The translations under genes and the position numbers were made by a program. Of a DNA stretch of 64,000 bases, positions 8,554-15,771 are shown one piece after another. The notes under the pieces are model-generated. The model was given only the letters and a program-made list of their open reading frames with translations, ran no database searches and was not told the DNA's origin. Position 1 is the stretch's first letter, and each line of letters opens with the position of its first letter. Source of the stretch: Hyphomicrobiales bacterium (GTDB lineage: Bacteria > Pseudomonadota > Alphaproteobacteria > Rhizobiales > JAJFHC01); assembly GCA_021775835.1 (NCBI GenBank), contig JAJFHC010000124.1, positions 1 to 64,000 of the forward strand, read 5' to 3'.

Positions 8554-9408
8554 TCAGGCAGCAATCGGGCGGTCGCCTCCAATCGTCGCGCGCTGCACCA
8601 CACGGCGATACTGGTCGACTTCGCCATAGTAATCAGCGACACCATTGTGCAGGGTCACCCGGTTGTCCCATAGCGCCATGGATCCGGGCTTCCACCTGAA
8701 ACGGCACATGAATGGCGGCCGCAAGGCGTGCTGTATGAGAAAATCAAGGATCGGTCGGCTTTCCTCATCCGTCATCCCGTCTATACGCCGGGTAAACCCA
8801 GGGCTCACGTAGAGCGACTTCTTGCCTGTCACGGGATGGACCCGAACGATCGGATGCAGCGCCGTTCCCGGTTTCGCCGCATTTTTTTCATGCATGCTCT
8901 CGTAACCCTGATGCCAGCGGTTCGGGTCCCCTGACGAGTTCACACCGTACAGCCCGTGCAACAGGTTTTTCATGCAATCCGACAGGGTATCGTAGGCCAG
9001 GTACATGTTGACGAACATTGTATCGCCGCCGACAGGTGGCACTTCGCGGCCGTAGAGTGCTGCCCCGATCGGCGGTTCTTCAAGGAACATCAGATCCGCA
9101 TGGAACATGCTGTCCCAGGCATACGGCTCGCCGGGTTCACGCACGATCTCGATTACGTCGGGATGCTCCGGCATGCCGGTCACAAACGGGTGCGCGATCA
9201 ATGCACCGAACCGGCCTGTGAAAGCACGATGCTGATCGGTCGTCAGGTTCTGGTCACGGAAGAACACCACCAGATGTTCAGCCCACGCCCTCTCAATTTC
9301 GGCGAATGTTTCGTCGTCTATCGGCTGTGAAAGATCGACGCCCAGCAACTCGGCCCCAAGGGCGCCTGTGAGCGGTTGGACATCGATCCGTTGGTATGGT
9401 GCTCCCAT
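8554..9408 (-). CDS. TauD/TfdA-family Fe(II)/2-oxoglutarate dioxygenase
   Basis: A 284-residue oxygenase. The iron-binding facial triad is visible as H103-x-D105 (MFHADLMFLEE) and distal H254 (VTLHNG), with the 2OG-binding Arg near residues 268-269 (QYRRVVQR). The family includes taurine and 2,4-D dioxygenases that hydroxylate next to a heteroatom and release it. The ATG at 9408 has GGAGG seven bases upstream. It is the last gene of a three-gene operon behind the binding protein and the gamma-butyrobetaine-hydroxylase-like gene, so it probably acts on the imported compound or its product. The exact substrate is unknown. Confidence 0.88.
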   Translation of the reverse strand: MGAPYQRIDVQPLTGALGAELLGVDLSQPIDDETFAEIERAWAEHLVVFFRDQNLTTDQHRAFTGRFGALIAHPFVTGMPEHPDVIEIVREPGEPYAWDSMFHADLMFLEEPPIGAALYGREVPPVGGDTMFVNMYLAYDTLSDCMKNLLHGLYGVNSSGDPNRWHQGYESMHEKNAAKPGTALHPIVRVHPVTGKKSLYVSPGFTRRIDGMTDEESRPILDFLIQHALRPPFMCRFRWKPGSMALWDNRVTLHNGVADYYGEVDQYRRVVQRATIGGDRPIAA

Positions 9409-9446
9409 CGTAACGCCTCCGATTCAGAATTGGGTTCTCTTGGGTT

Positions 9447-10658
9447 TCAGCACACTCCCCAGTCGAGCACATGGTCCCAGTCGTTTTGATCCGACACGCG
9501 CGCAAGGTGACGGTACTTGTTGTGAAAGGTATCGAGTTCGACCGCGCAATATTGCAGGTGACGCGGACCTGCCTTGGGGTCAAACGACGTCCGTCCGTGA
9601 AGCAAGCGCTGATTGTTCAAGACCAGCCCTTCGCCCGGTTGCAGCTTGCAGGTAATCCAGTTTGCCGGGTCGTAGAGAATATCGCCAAGTGCGCTCAGAG
9701 CCCTATAAACCGGTTGGATCAGGTCCTCCGGCAAATCGAGCGGCGGGATCGATCGGTCGCCATAGCGGAACCCCACGACCTCCCCGTCATTGTCGCAGGT
9801 GATGACCTGGCCGATCGAACGCCATTCATCTCCATTGTTGACACTCGCCCTGAAATTCAATTTCACGCGCGAAAGGATGTCGAAGGCATCAGGAGCACTT
9901 TCCCTGAGCTTGTTGCAAACATTGTAACCGTCGACCAGCAGGGTCTCGCCGCCAGTCGCATGAGACTCCAGGCAATGGAAACAGATCAGCCCCGTCAGCG
10001 ACAATCTCCAGCAGGTGTCGGTATGAGGGCCCAGGAAATAGGCCTGACGGGTAGAGACTTTTACATCTGAATCAGTCTGCAGGTTCTCGATCCGCTCGTC
10101 GCCCGGTTCATCCGCATAGGCCGAGCGACGGGCAATGCCCAACAGATCGCCCAACTCGGTCACGGTTCCCCGATCGTGGGGCATGTCCCGGACAAAACAG
10201 AATCCGTGATCAAGGATGGAACGGTAGAACGCGAGCCGTGCCGCATCGTCCTTGGCAAGGGCGGGAAACGACGCTTCCGGCATGTGGTCGCGCAAACCGC
10301 TGTCCCACAGGATCGGTTTGTGCCGGCGTTGGCCCCGGGCGCGGGAAGAATAACAATGCTGCCTCAGCCAATGGGCATCGAACTCAACCGGTTGACTGCG
10401 ATCGCGCCACCCTACCCTCAGGGCTCCGGTTGCACCGACATCGACACTCTCAGGTTCGACATCCGATTCGATCCCCGACAATCGGTGCTCTCTGCCGTCC
10501 AGGGCGTCATCGGCAAAGGCTGGAAAGAATTCACTGTGGCGCAACCAGACATAATGGAACCGGCTTTCATGACCATCGGCCCACGTGAGCGTCGCATACG
10601 CCGGGCTTTGCTCTACAGCGGCAATCGTAAATTCAGGGTGCGAGAGGTTCGGTTGCAT
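9447..10658 (-). CDS. Gamma-butyrobetaine hydroxylase-like Fe(II)/2OG dioxygenase
   Basis: A 403-residue protein with the two-domain layout of gamma-butyrobetaine/trimethyllysine hydroxylases: an N-terminal DUF971-like domain (about 1-115, with HYVWLRHSEFF) and a C-terminal TauD-like catalytic domain. The iron ligands are H212-x-D214 (PHTDTCW) and H354 (RLLHGRTSF). The characterised eukaryotic enzyme binds zinc through a Cys cluster just after WLR; here those Cys are absent, so the N-domain is zinc-free or folded differently. In an operon with a family-5 binding protein and a TauD-like gene, it likely hydroxylates an imported trimethylammonium or similar compound. Carnitine synthesis is possible but not shown. 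Confidence 0.85.
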   Translation of the reverse strand: MQPNLSHPEFTIAAVEQSPAYATLTWADGHESRFHYVWLRHSEFFPAFADDALDGREHRLSGIESDVEPESVDVGATGALRVGWRDRSQPVEFDAHWLRQHCYSSRARGQRRHKPILWDSGLRDHMPEASFPALAKDDAARLAFYRSILDHGFCFVRDMPHDRGTVTELGDLLGIARRSAYADEPGDERIENLQTDSDVKVSTRQAYFLGPHTDTCWRLSLTGLICFHCLESHATGGETLLVDGYNVCNKLRESAPDAFDILSRVKLNFRASVNNGDEWRSIGQVITCDNDGEVVGFRYGDRSIPPLDLPEDLIQPVYRALSALGDILYDPANWITCKLQPGEGLVLNNQRLLHGRTSFDPKAGPRHLQYCAVELDTFHNKYRHLARVSDQNDWDHVLDWGVC

Positions 10659-10735
10659 GACGGCTTTCCTGCCAAGAAATGGAGCACGTCAGCGATCAGG
10701 GAGATGATCGCCGACGCGCGTCGGGGCCCTCCAGC

Positions 10736-12331
10736 CTAGCCCTTCATCCACCACCGTTCAATCATCTTGTAGCCGTCAAATTCCCAGTTTCCTGCGATCT
10801 TTGCCGGTTGGCCGACTTTATCGGAGTGTGCCGAAATATGGTTTGCAAACAGGTGAATGACCGATCCGCCGTCATCCCTGACCAGCATCTGCAGTTCGCG
10901 ATACATTTCGCGGCGTTTGCTGTCGTCGAGTTCGGCACGGGCCTGCTTGAGGACATCGTTGAAGCGGGGGTTTTTCCAGTAGGTCTCGTTCCAATTGGAG
11001 TCCGCTGCATAGCCTTGCGTAAACATCCAGTCCTCGGTCGGGCGGCCACTCCAGTAACTGGCGCACCACGGGTGCTTCAGCCACACGTCAGACCAGTAAC
11101 CGTCATCCGGCGCCCGTTTGGGCGTGATTTCGATGCCGGCCTTCTTGGCGTGTTCAGCAAACAGGACCACCGTGTCGACGGCGCCACTGTAAAGGCCATC
11201 GGATGCCGTGAGTTCGACCTTCAGGTTCTCCATCCCGGCTTTCTTGAGGTGGAACTTGGCCTTCTCAGGATCATATGCGCGTTGTTCCAGATCGCTCGCG
11301 AAATACCGATTGGCGGGCGAAATCGGGTGATCGTTGCCCAAGGCACCGCGCCCCCGCAGGATCGTCTCCAGCACCTTCTCACGGTCAATCGCATATTTGA
11401 GAGCCAGTCTCACATCCAGATTGTCAAACGGGGCAAGATCGGTGCGCATCGGGAAGGTATAGTGTTGCGTACTGGTCACGTCGGACACCGTCACACCCGG
11501 GCTCTTGGCGAGCAGATGGGCGGTCTTGGCTTCGACGTCGCCGATGATATCGACGGAACCGGTCACCAGTGCGTTCTGTCGCGCCGTGGAATCCGCAATG
11601 ACCAGGAGTTCAGCAGTGTCGGCATAACCCGCGTTGGGCATGAAGTGGTTGGGATTACGCTTAAGCTTGATACTGATGCCGGGTCTGAAATCCTCGATCA
11701 TGTAGGCGCCGGATCCCTTGTCGAATTCCGTAACCTTGCCGTCCTTGCTGGGCAGGATGCTCAGGGCGGACGCGCTCAGGACGAACGGCCAGTCCACGCT
11801 TGGCGATTTGAGGTGGAAGATCACCTTGTCGTCGCCGTCCTTGCTCATGGTCTCGATCTGCTCGACAAACGATTTCATAGCCGACGCTGAGTCTTTCCCC
11901 GTGTGACGGGTGATCGAGGCTATGACGTCGTCGGCGGTGACGGTTTTGCCGTTGTGGAATTCCACGCCCTTACGCAAGGTGAACAGCCATTTCGCAGGGT
12001 TGTTGTCGATCGGCTCGTAGGATTCTGCCAGCAGCGGTATCAGGTTTCCGTCCGGTGCGACCTCGGTGAGCTGGCTCATGGTCGAGTAGAACGTGAAATT
12101 GGTGAAACCACTGGTCAGCTGTGTCGGGTCAAGCTTGTCGGTGGTCGACCCCTGGACGGTTGCCACACGCATATGACCACCGCGTTTGGGCGCATCCGCG
12201 CGGGCCTGTTCGGCAACAAGCCCGGCCGGTACTGCGAACAGCAATCCCATAGCCGACGAGCGAATGATGAACTCGCGCCGGTCAATGCGACCTTGCGCGA
12301 AGCTTCGTTGAAGGTCTTCAAATTTGGACAT
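10736..12331 (-). CDS. Peptide/opine-type ABC transporter substrate-binding protein (family 5)
   Basis: An extracytoplasmic solute-binding protein of the DppA/OppA type, 531 residues from the ATG at 12331, which follows a strong GAGGAAACC. Longer upstream frames lack such a signal. The N-terminus carries a twin-arginine-like signal (DRREFIIRSSAMG, then a hydrophobic stretch ending QARADA), suggesting Tat export. The mature protein has family-5 landmarks such as LAESYEP near the start and VRLALKYAIDREKV in the centre. It heads an operon with two 2OG oxygenases and lacks its own permease; the DppCDF-like genes at the left edge may be its partners. Two palindromic operator-like sites lie upstream (12460-12471, 12546-12555). 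Confidence 0.9.
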   Translation of the reverse strand: MSKFEDLQRSFAQGRIDRREFIIRSSAMGLLFAVPAGLVAEQARADAPKRGGHMRVATVQGSTTDKLDPTQLTSGFTNFTFYSTMSQLTEVAPDGNLIPLLAESYEPIDNNPAKWLFTLRKGVEFHNGKTVTADDVIASITRHTGKDSASAMKSFVEQIETMSKDGDDKVIFHLKSPSVDWPFVLSASALSILPSKDGKVTEFDKGSGAYMIEDFRPGISIKLKRNPNHFMPNAGYADTAELLVIADSTARQNALVTGSVDIIGDVEAKTAHLLAKSPGVTVSDVTSTQHYTFPMRTDLAPFDNLDVRLALKYAIDREKVLETILRGRGALGNDHPISPANRYFASDLEQRAYDPEKAKFHLKKAGMENLKVELTASDGLYSGAVDTVVLFAEHAKKAGIEITPKRAPDDGYWSDVWLKHPWCASYWSGRPTEDWMFTQGYAADSNWNETYWKNPRFNDVLKQARAELDDSKRREMYRELQMLVRDDGGSVIHLFANHISAHSDKVGQPAKIAGNWEFDGYKMIERWWMKG

Positions 12332-12459
12332 GGTTTCCTCCCAATCCGTTGAATTGACGGTCTCAACTTTCCCAATGCTTGCGGCCGCGCCTGGCATCTC
12401 CGTAATTTTATGGCGGCACAACCCGTATCCGGATGCGTCGCATTTGAGATATTTAGCTT

Positions 12460-12471
12460 GCGTGATCACGC
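12460..12471. promoter_or_regulatory. Variant operator palindrome GCGTGATCACGC
   Basis: A perfect 12-base palindrome sharing the core GTGATCAC with the seven TGTGATCACA sites. It lies about 130 bases upstream of the binding-protein start and 75 bases from the exact copy at 12546, so a cooperative pair of sites is plausible. Confidence 0.5.
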
Positions 12472-12545
12472 CTTCGGGTTTCGATATGTGGAGCTTTTAG
12501 CCAAACCGCGCAAGTTTCAAGCCCTTTTTGTCGAAAAATAGAAAA

Positions 12546-12555
12546 TGTGATCACA
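12546..12555. promoter_or_regulatory. TGTGATCACA operator, site 1
   Basis: Exact copy of the 10-base palindrome repeated across the catabolic island. It lies about 215 bases upstream of the binding-protein/2OG-oxygenase operon. Binding by the GntR-type regulator at 18578-19279 is inferred from repetition and context, not shown. Confidence 0.7.
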
Positions 12556-12837
12556 CATTGCGGAATCCGTAGCTGCGATACCGTCCAAGTCCGTGTGAGC
12601 ATTGTCTTGGCGAACACGGACAACCGCGCAGCAATCGCCCGTTGATGGCCCCTGATTTGCCGGTCGCGGGCAAAGAAAGCATGATGGAATTACGGGAGGC
12701 GCCAACCTGTTGGCCCTGCCATGGCCAACGGCTACTTTCTAGGCACTGACAATCGCTCATTGCAGATTCCGCACAGTCGATTTTGACCGACATCATGGGT
12801 CAAAAAAACAAGATCCAATACATATCGTGTCATGTAA

Positions 12838-12854
12838 CGTGCATAAAATGCACG
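12838..12854. repeat. Inverted repeat CGTGCA-TAAAA-TGCACG
   Basis: Perfect 6-base arms with an AT-rich 5-base centre, 58 bases before the acetyltransferase start. It could be an operator for that gene; there is no T-run to suggest a terminator. Confidence 0.35.
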
Positions 12855-12912
12855 AGGCTCGTCCCTCATTTGCACGTCACCAATGCTGCCTGGCGGATTC
12901 TTTGGAGGAAGC

Positions 12913-13455
12913 ATGACTTTCGAAATCGAAACAAAACGGTTGCTGCTGCGGCCCTGGAAAGATGCCGATCTGGAGCCCTACCATCGAATGTGCCTGGATC
13001 CGTGCGTCATGAAGTGGATCGGTGACGGATCGGTCCGCTCGAAAGACAATTGCGTTGCGGTCATCCAGGAGTTTACCCGGACATGGACAAGTGACGGTTT
13101 CGGTGTCTTTGCCTTGGAAACCAGAGACGACCGGCGTTTCATCGGTTTTTGCGGGTTGATGATACCCAACTTCCTGCCTGAAATACTGCCCGCAGTAGAA
13201 ATTGGATGGCGGCTGGCCCGTCCCCTGTGGGGCAAGGGGCTTGCAACGGAAGCGGCAAAGAGTGCCCTCGCCTTCGGATTTGATCAGGCTGGTCTCGACC
13301 GCATTGTCTCGATTCACCAGACAGGCAACGACGCATCAGCAAGAGTCATGACCAAGATCGGCATGGAATTCGACCACGAAACGATTGATCCCACATGTAA
13401 CCGGCCGCTCCGTATTTACGCGGCAGGGAAGGACAAGAGCCTGTCTGCCAGGTAG
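12913..13455 (+). CDS. GNAT-family N-acetyltransferase (RimJ/RimL-like)
   Basis: A 180-residue protein with the Acetyltransf_3 layout: N-terminal IETKRLLLRPWKDADLEP, central IGWRLARPLWGKGLATEA (the acetyl-CoA-binding region) and late SARVMTKIGMEFD. The start at 12913 is chosen over an in-frame ATG at 12883 because TTTGGAGGAAGC immediately precedes it. It is convergent with the MttB-family gene, only seven bases apart, and has no obvious partner. The acceptor may be a protein N-terminus or a small amine. Confidence 0.87.
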   Translation: MTFEIETKRLLLRPWKDADLEPYHRMCLDPCVMKWIGDGSVRSKDNCVAVIQEFTRTWTSDGFGVFALETRDDRRFIGFCGLMIPNFLPEILPAVEIGWRLARPLWGKGLATEAAKSALAFGFDQAGLDRIVSIHQTGNDASARVMTKIGMEFDHETIDPTCNRPLRIYAAGKDKSLSAR

Positions 13456-13462
13456 ACACCGG

Positions 13463-15013
13463 CTACTCGCCATTCACTGTGATGTCCTCCTTTCTCTTGG
13501 CCACGTAGGCATCGAGTTCGTCGACGACGGCCACGTCTATCGGCGGTTGCTCGTACTCCTCAAGCAGCGTCTTCCAGATCCGGTTGGCTCTCTCGGTCGC
13601 CGTCTTGGCGCCGTCTTCTTCCCAGGTTTCGAAATTACGCCAATCTGACAGGATTGGTTCGTAAAACGCTGTTTTATAACGCGAAAGCGTGTGAGCGGCG
13701 CCAAAGAAATGGCCGCCCGGGCCGACCTCCGTCATGGCGTCGAAACCCATGCTGTCTTCGTTGAAAACAAGCGGATCCAGCATGGCCGACAGCGACTGCA
13801 GGATCTCGGCATCCAGGATCAGTTTCTCAAACGAGCAGACCAGGCCACCCTCGAGCCAGCCACCGGCATGCATCATCACGTTGACGTGGGACAACACGCA
13901 GCTCCAGCATGACATGTCGCTTTCATAAGCCGCCTGGGCATCGACCGTGGGCGAGGCCGTGGTGTTGCTTGACCGGATCGGGATGCCGTAGCGCCGCGCC
14001 AGTTGGGCTGACACCATGACCGACTTGGCATATTCAGGTGTGCCGAAGGCCGGCGACCCTGACCGCATGTCCACATTGGACGTGAAGTGTCCGTAAAATA
14101 CAGGACATCCCCGGCGCGCGGCCTGGGCAACGGCCACACCTGCAAGGACTTCCGCGTTCTGTTGCACAAGCGAGCCTTCAATGGTCGCCGGGCTCATGGC
14201 TCCGGCCAGGGTAAAGGGGGTCACATGGACCGGTTGTCCGGCCAGGGCCATCTCGATCAGCCCATCGGCCATGGCACTGTCGAGAACGAGCGGCGAGTTG
14301 GTGTTTATGCCCGCAATGAATGCCGGGCGTTCTGCCAGTTCGTCTTCGCTGACACCCAACGCGATGCGGCCCATCTCAATGCAGTCGCGCGCGCGCTTTG
14401 CGCTGTTGAGCCAGCACGGATGCCAGGCCTTGTCGGTCAGGGTCAGTTGCGCATGCATCATGTCCAGATGACGGGACTCCGGCGGCAGGTCGAGCGGCTC
14501 GAGCCCCGCACCGCCTTCGTGATGGTAGATGTTGAGGCTGTGGGCAAGCTTTACGAAATTGCGCACGTCGTCAATCGTGCCGGCCCGCCGCCCATGGTCC
14601 AGATCGGAGATGAACGAGGGACCGCACACCGTGGCAAACGTCAGGTTGTTGCCGCCCACCGTCAGGGTCTTCTCCGGGTTACGGGCATGAATCGTAAACT
14701 CCGACGGCAGGCCAATCATGATCTCGTCGATCAGGGCGCCGTCGAACTTCACGATCTCCGTCTCCAGGTTAACATCGGCCCCCAGCCCCTTGAGAAGACT
14801 CAAGGAACGCGCGTCCTGAACCTTTACGCCAATCTCCTCGAGCACCCGCAACGACGCCAGATGAATCGCCTCGAGCTCATCGGCACTGACAATCTGGAAG
14901 GGTGGATAAGGGTTCCTGACAGCACGAAAGGGCATCTGTCGGATAGCTGACTGGCCCGTGTCCGCGGACAAGGTGCGACGGCCTCGGCGGGATGGGGATC
15001 GGGTTCTTGTCAT
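13463..15013 (-). CDS. MttB-family (trimethylamine methyltransferase-like) protein, second copy
   Basis: A 516-residue MttB-superfamily protein, clearly related to but distinct from the one at 5767-7233. The frame has no internal amber stop, so it is a non-pyrrolysine member. Visible family segments include LRVLEEIGVKVQD near the N-terminus, the Gly/Pro-rich FTLAGAMSPATIEGS in the middle and MMHAGGWLEGGLVCSFEK towards the C-terminus. The N-terminus is strongly basic (TRTRSPSRRGRRT). It is the third gene of an operon behind the dimethylglycine dehydrogenase-like gene and a GST, which suggests that demethylation of a quaternary or tertiary amine feeds the flavoprotein step. A matching corrinoid protein is not in the window. 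Confidence 0.87.
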   Translation of the reverse strand: MTRTRSPSRRGRRTLSADTGQSAIRQMPFRAVRNPYPPFQIVSADELEAIHLASLRVLEEIGVKVQDARSLSLLKGLGADVNLETEIVKFDGALIDEIMIGLPSEFTIHARNPEKTLTVGGNNLTFATVCGPSFISDLDHGRRAGTIDDVRNFVKLAHSLNIYHHEGGAGLEPLDLPPESRHLDMMHAQLTLTDKAWHPCWLNSAKRARDCIEMGRIALGVSEDELAERPAFIAGINTNSPLVLDSAMADGLIEMALAGQPVHVTPFTLAGAMSPATIEGSLVQQNAEVLAGVAVAQAARRGCPVFYGHFTSNVDMRSGSPAFGTPEYAKSVMVSAQLARRYGIPIRSSNTTASPTVDAQAAYESDMSCWSCVLSHVNVMMHAGGWLEGGLVCSFEKLILDAEILQSLSAMLDPLVFNEDSMGFDAMTEVGPGGHFFGAAHTLSRYKTAFYEPILSDWRNFETWEEDGAKTATERANRIWKTLLEEYEQPPIDVAVVDELDAYVAKRKEDITVNGE

Positions 15014-15097
15014 GATGATTTCCAGTCTGTTGGCAGGGTTCGGCCTGCGTGTTTCAAGTCCTCCTTCAAAGACGTCCGGGCAACCAGTTGCGCCCGG

Positions 15098-15748
15098 TCA
15101 GGCGGCCGCCCCTGCCCAGGTTTCTTCATGCATGATGCGCACACGCTGTACCGCTGGGCGTGCCATGACCGTGTCCGTGAGGCGTTCGATGTTGGGATAG
15201 TCGCTGATCGAGCCTGGAAACACCGTTGGCCAGATCGCCTGCATGGCGAGGCAATAGTCGCAGACCGTCCTCTGGTCACCGAACAGAAACGGACCGGGGA
15301 CAAGAGTCTCTTCGATGACACCTAGAATCTTCTCAAGCCGTCGTTGAGAGGCCTTTTTCAGCCTCTCCTGGGTGGCTTCATCGTCGAAATAGAACTCCGG
15401 ATGATACTGGATCAGCACTTCCGGCTGCAGTGTCGAGGCGAAATAGTGCAGCCATTGCAGGAAGCGTCCCCGACGGGGATCGCCTACGGGAATAACCAGA
15501 CCCGCTTCCGGATGGCGCTCAGCCAGATAGAGCGCAATCGCTCCGGTCTCGAACACCGGTCCGTCCGGCCCGTCAAGTGCAGGCACCCGGCAATGGGGGC
15601 TGGCTTTGAGAAACTCCGGATCCGGCACATCGGCAAAGAGCTCGACCAATCGCGCCTCGTAAGGCGCACCGATCTCTTCAAGCACCGCATGGGCAATCAG
15701 CGCGTAGGTATTGGGTGCGCAGTAGAGTGTGTAACGATCCGTGATCAT
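15098..15748 (-). CDS. Glutathione S-transferase family protein
   Basis: A cytosolic-type GST of about 216 residues with an N-terminal thioredoxin-like domain (YTLYCAPNTYALIAHAVLEEIGAP region, cis-Pro segment CRVPALDGPDG, and ETGAIALYLAERHPEAG for the glutathione gamma-glutamyl site) and an all-helical C-terminal domain. The ATG at 15748 is preferred; TTG at 15757 is an alternative. It sits 23 bases after the dimethylglycine dehydrogenase-like gene and before the MttB-like gene. A role in handling formaldehyde or a reactive intermediate, or in a thiol-dependent cleavage, is possible but not visible in the sequence. It resembles the GST at 26578-27276. Confidence 0.88.
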   Translation of the reverse strand: MITDRYTLYCAPNTYALIAHAVLEEIGAPYEARLVELFADVPDPEFLKASPHCRVPALDGPDGPVFETGAIALYLAERHPEAGLVIPVGDPRRGRFLQWLHYFASTLQPEVLIQYHPEFYFDDEATQERLKKASQRRLEKILGVIEETLVPGPFLFGDQRTVCDYCLAMQAIWPTVFPGSISDYPNIERLTDTVMARPAVQRVRIMHEETWAGAAA

Positions 15749-15771
15749 GTTATCCAACCGGCCTTTGGAAC

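Larger units (their letters stand above)
12332..12912. other. Intergenic region with operator-like palindromes
   Basis: A gene-free stretch of about 580 bases between the binding-protein operon (minus) and the acetyltransferase gene (plus). It holds GCGTGATCACGC at 12460-12471, TGTGATCACA at 12546-12555, and an inverted repeat CGTGCA-TAAAA-TGCACG at 12838-12854 closer to the acetyltransferase. The short open frames inside show no protein-like composition. Confidence 0.6.

Noticed and set aside
10679..11890. Long plus-strand open frame opposite the family-5 binding protein (403 codons)
   Set aside because: It mirrors the real gene, has no Shine-Dalgarno or motif, and the opposite strand has clear family features.
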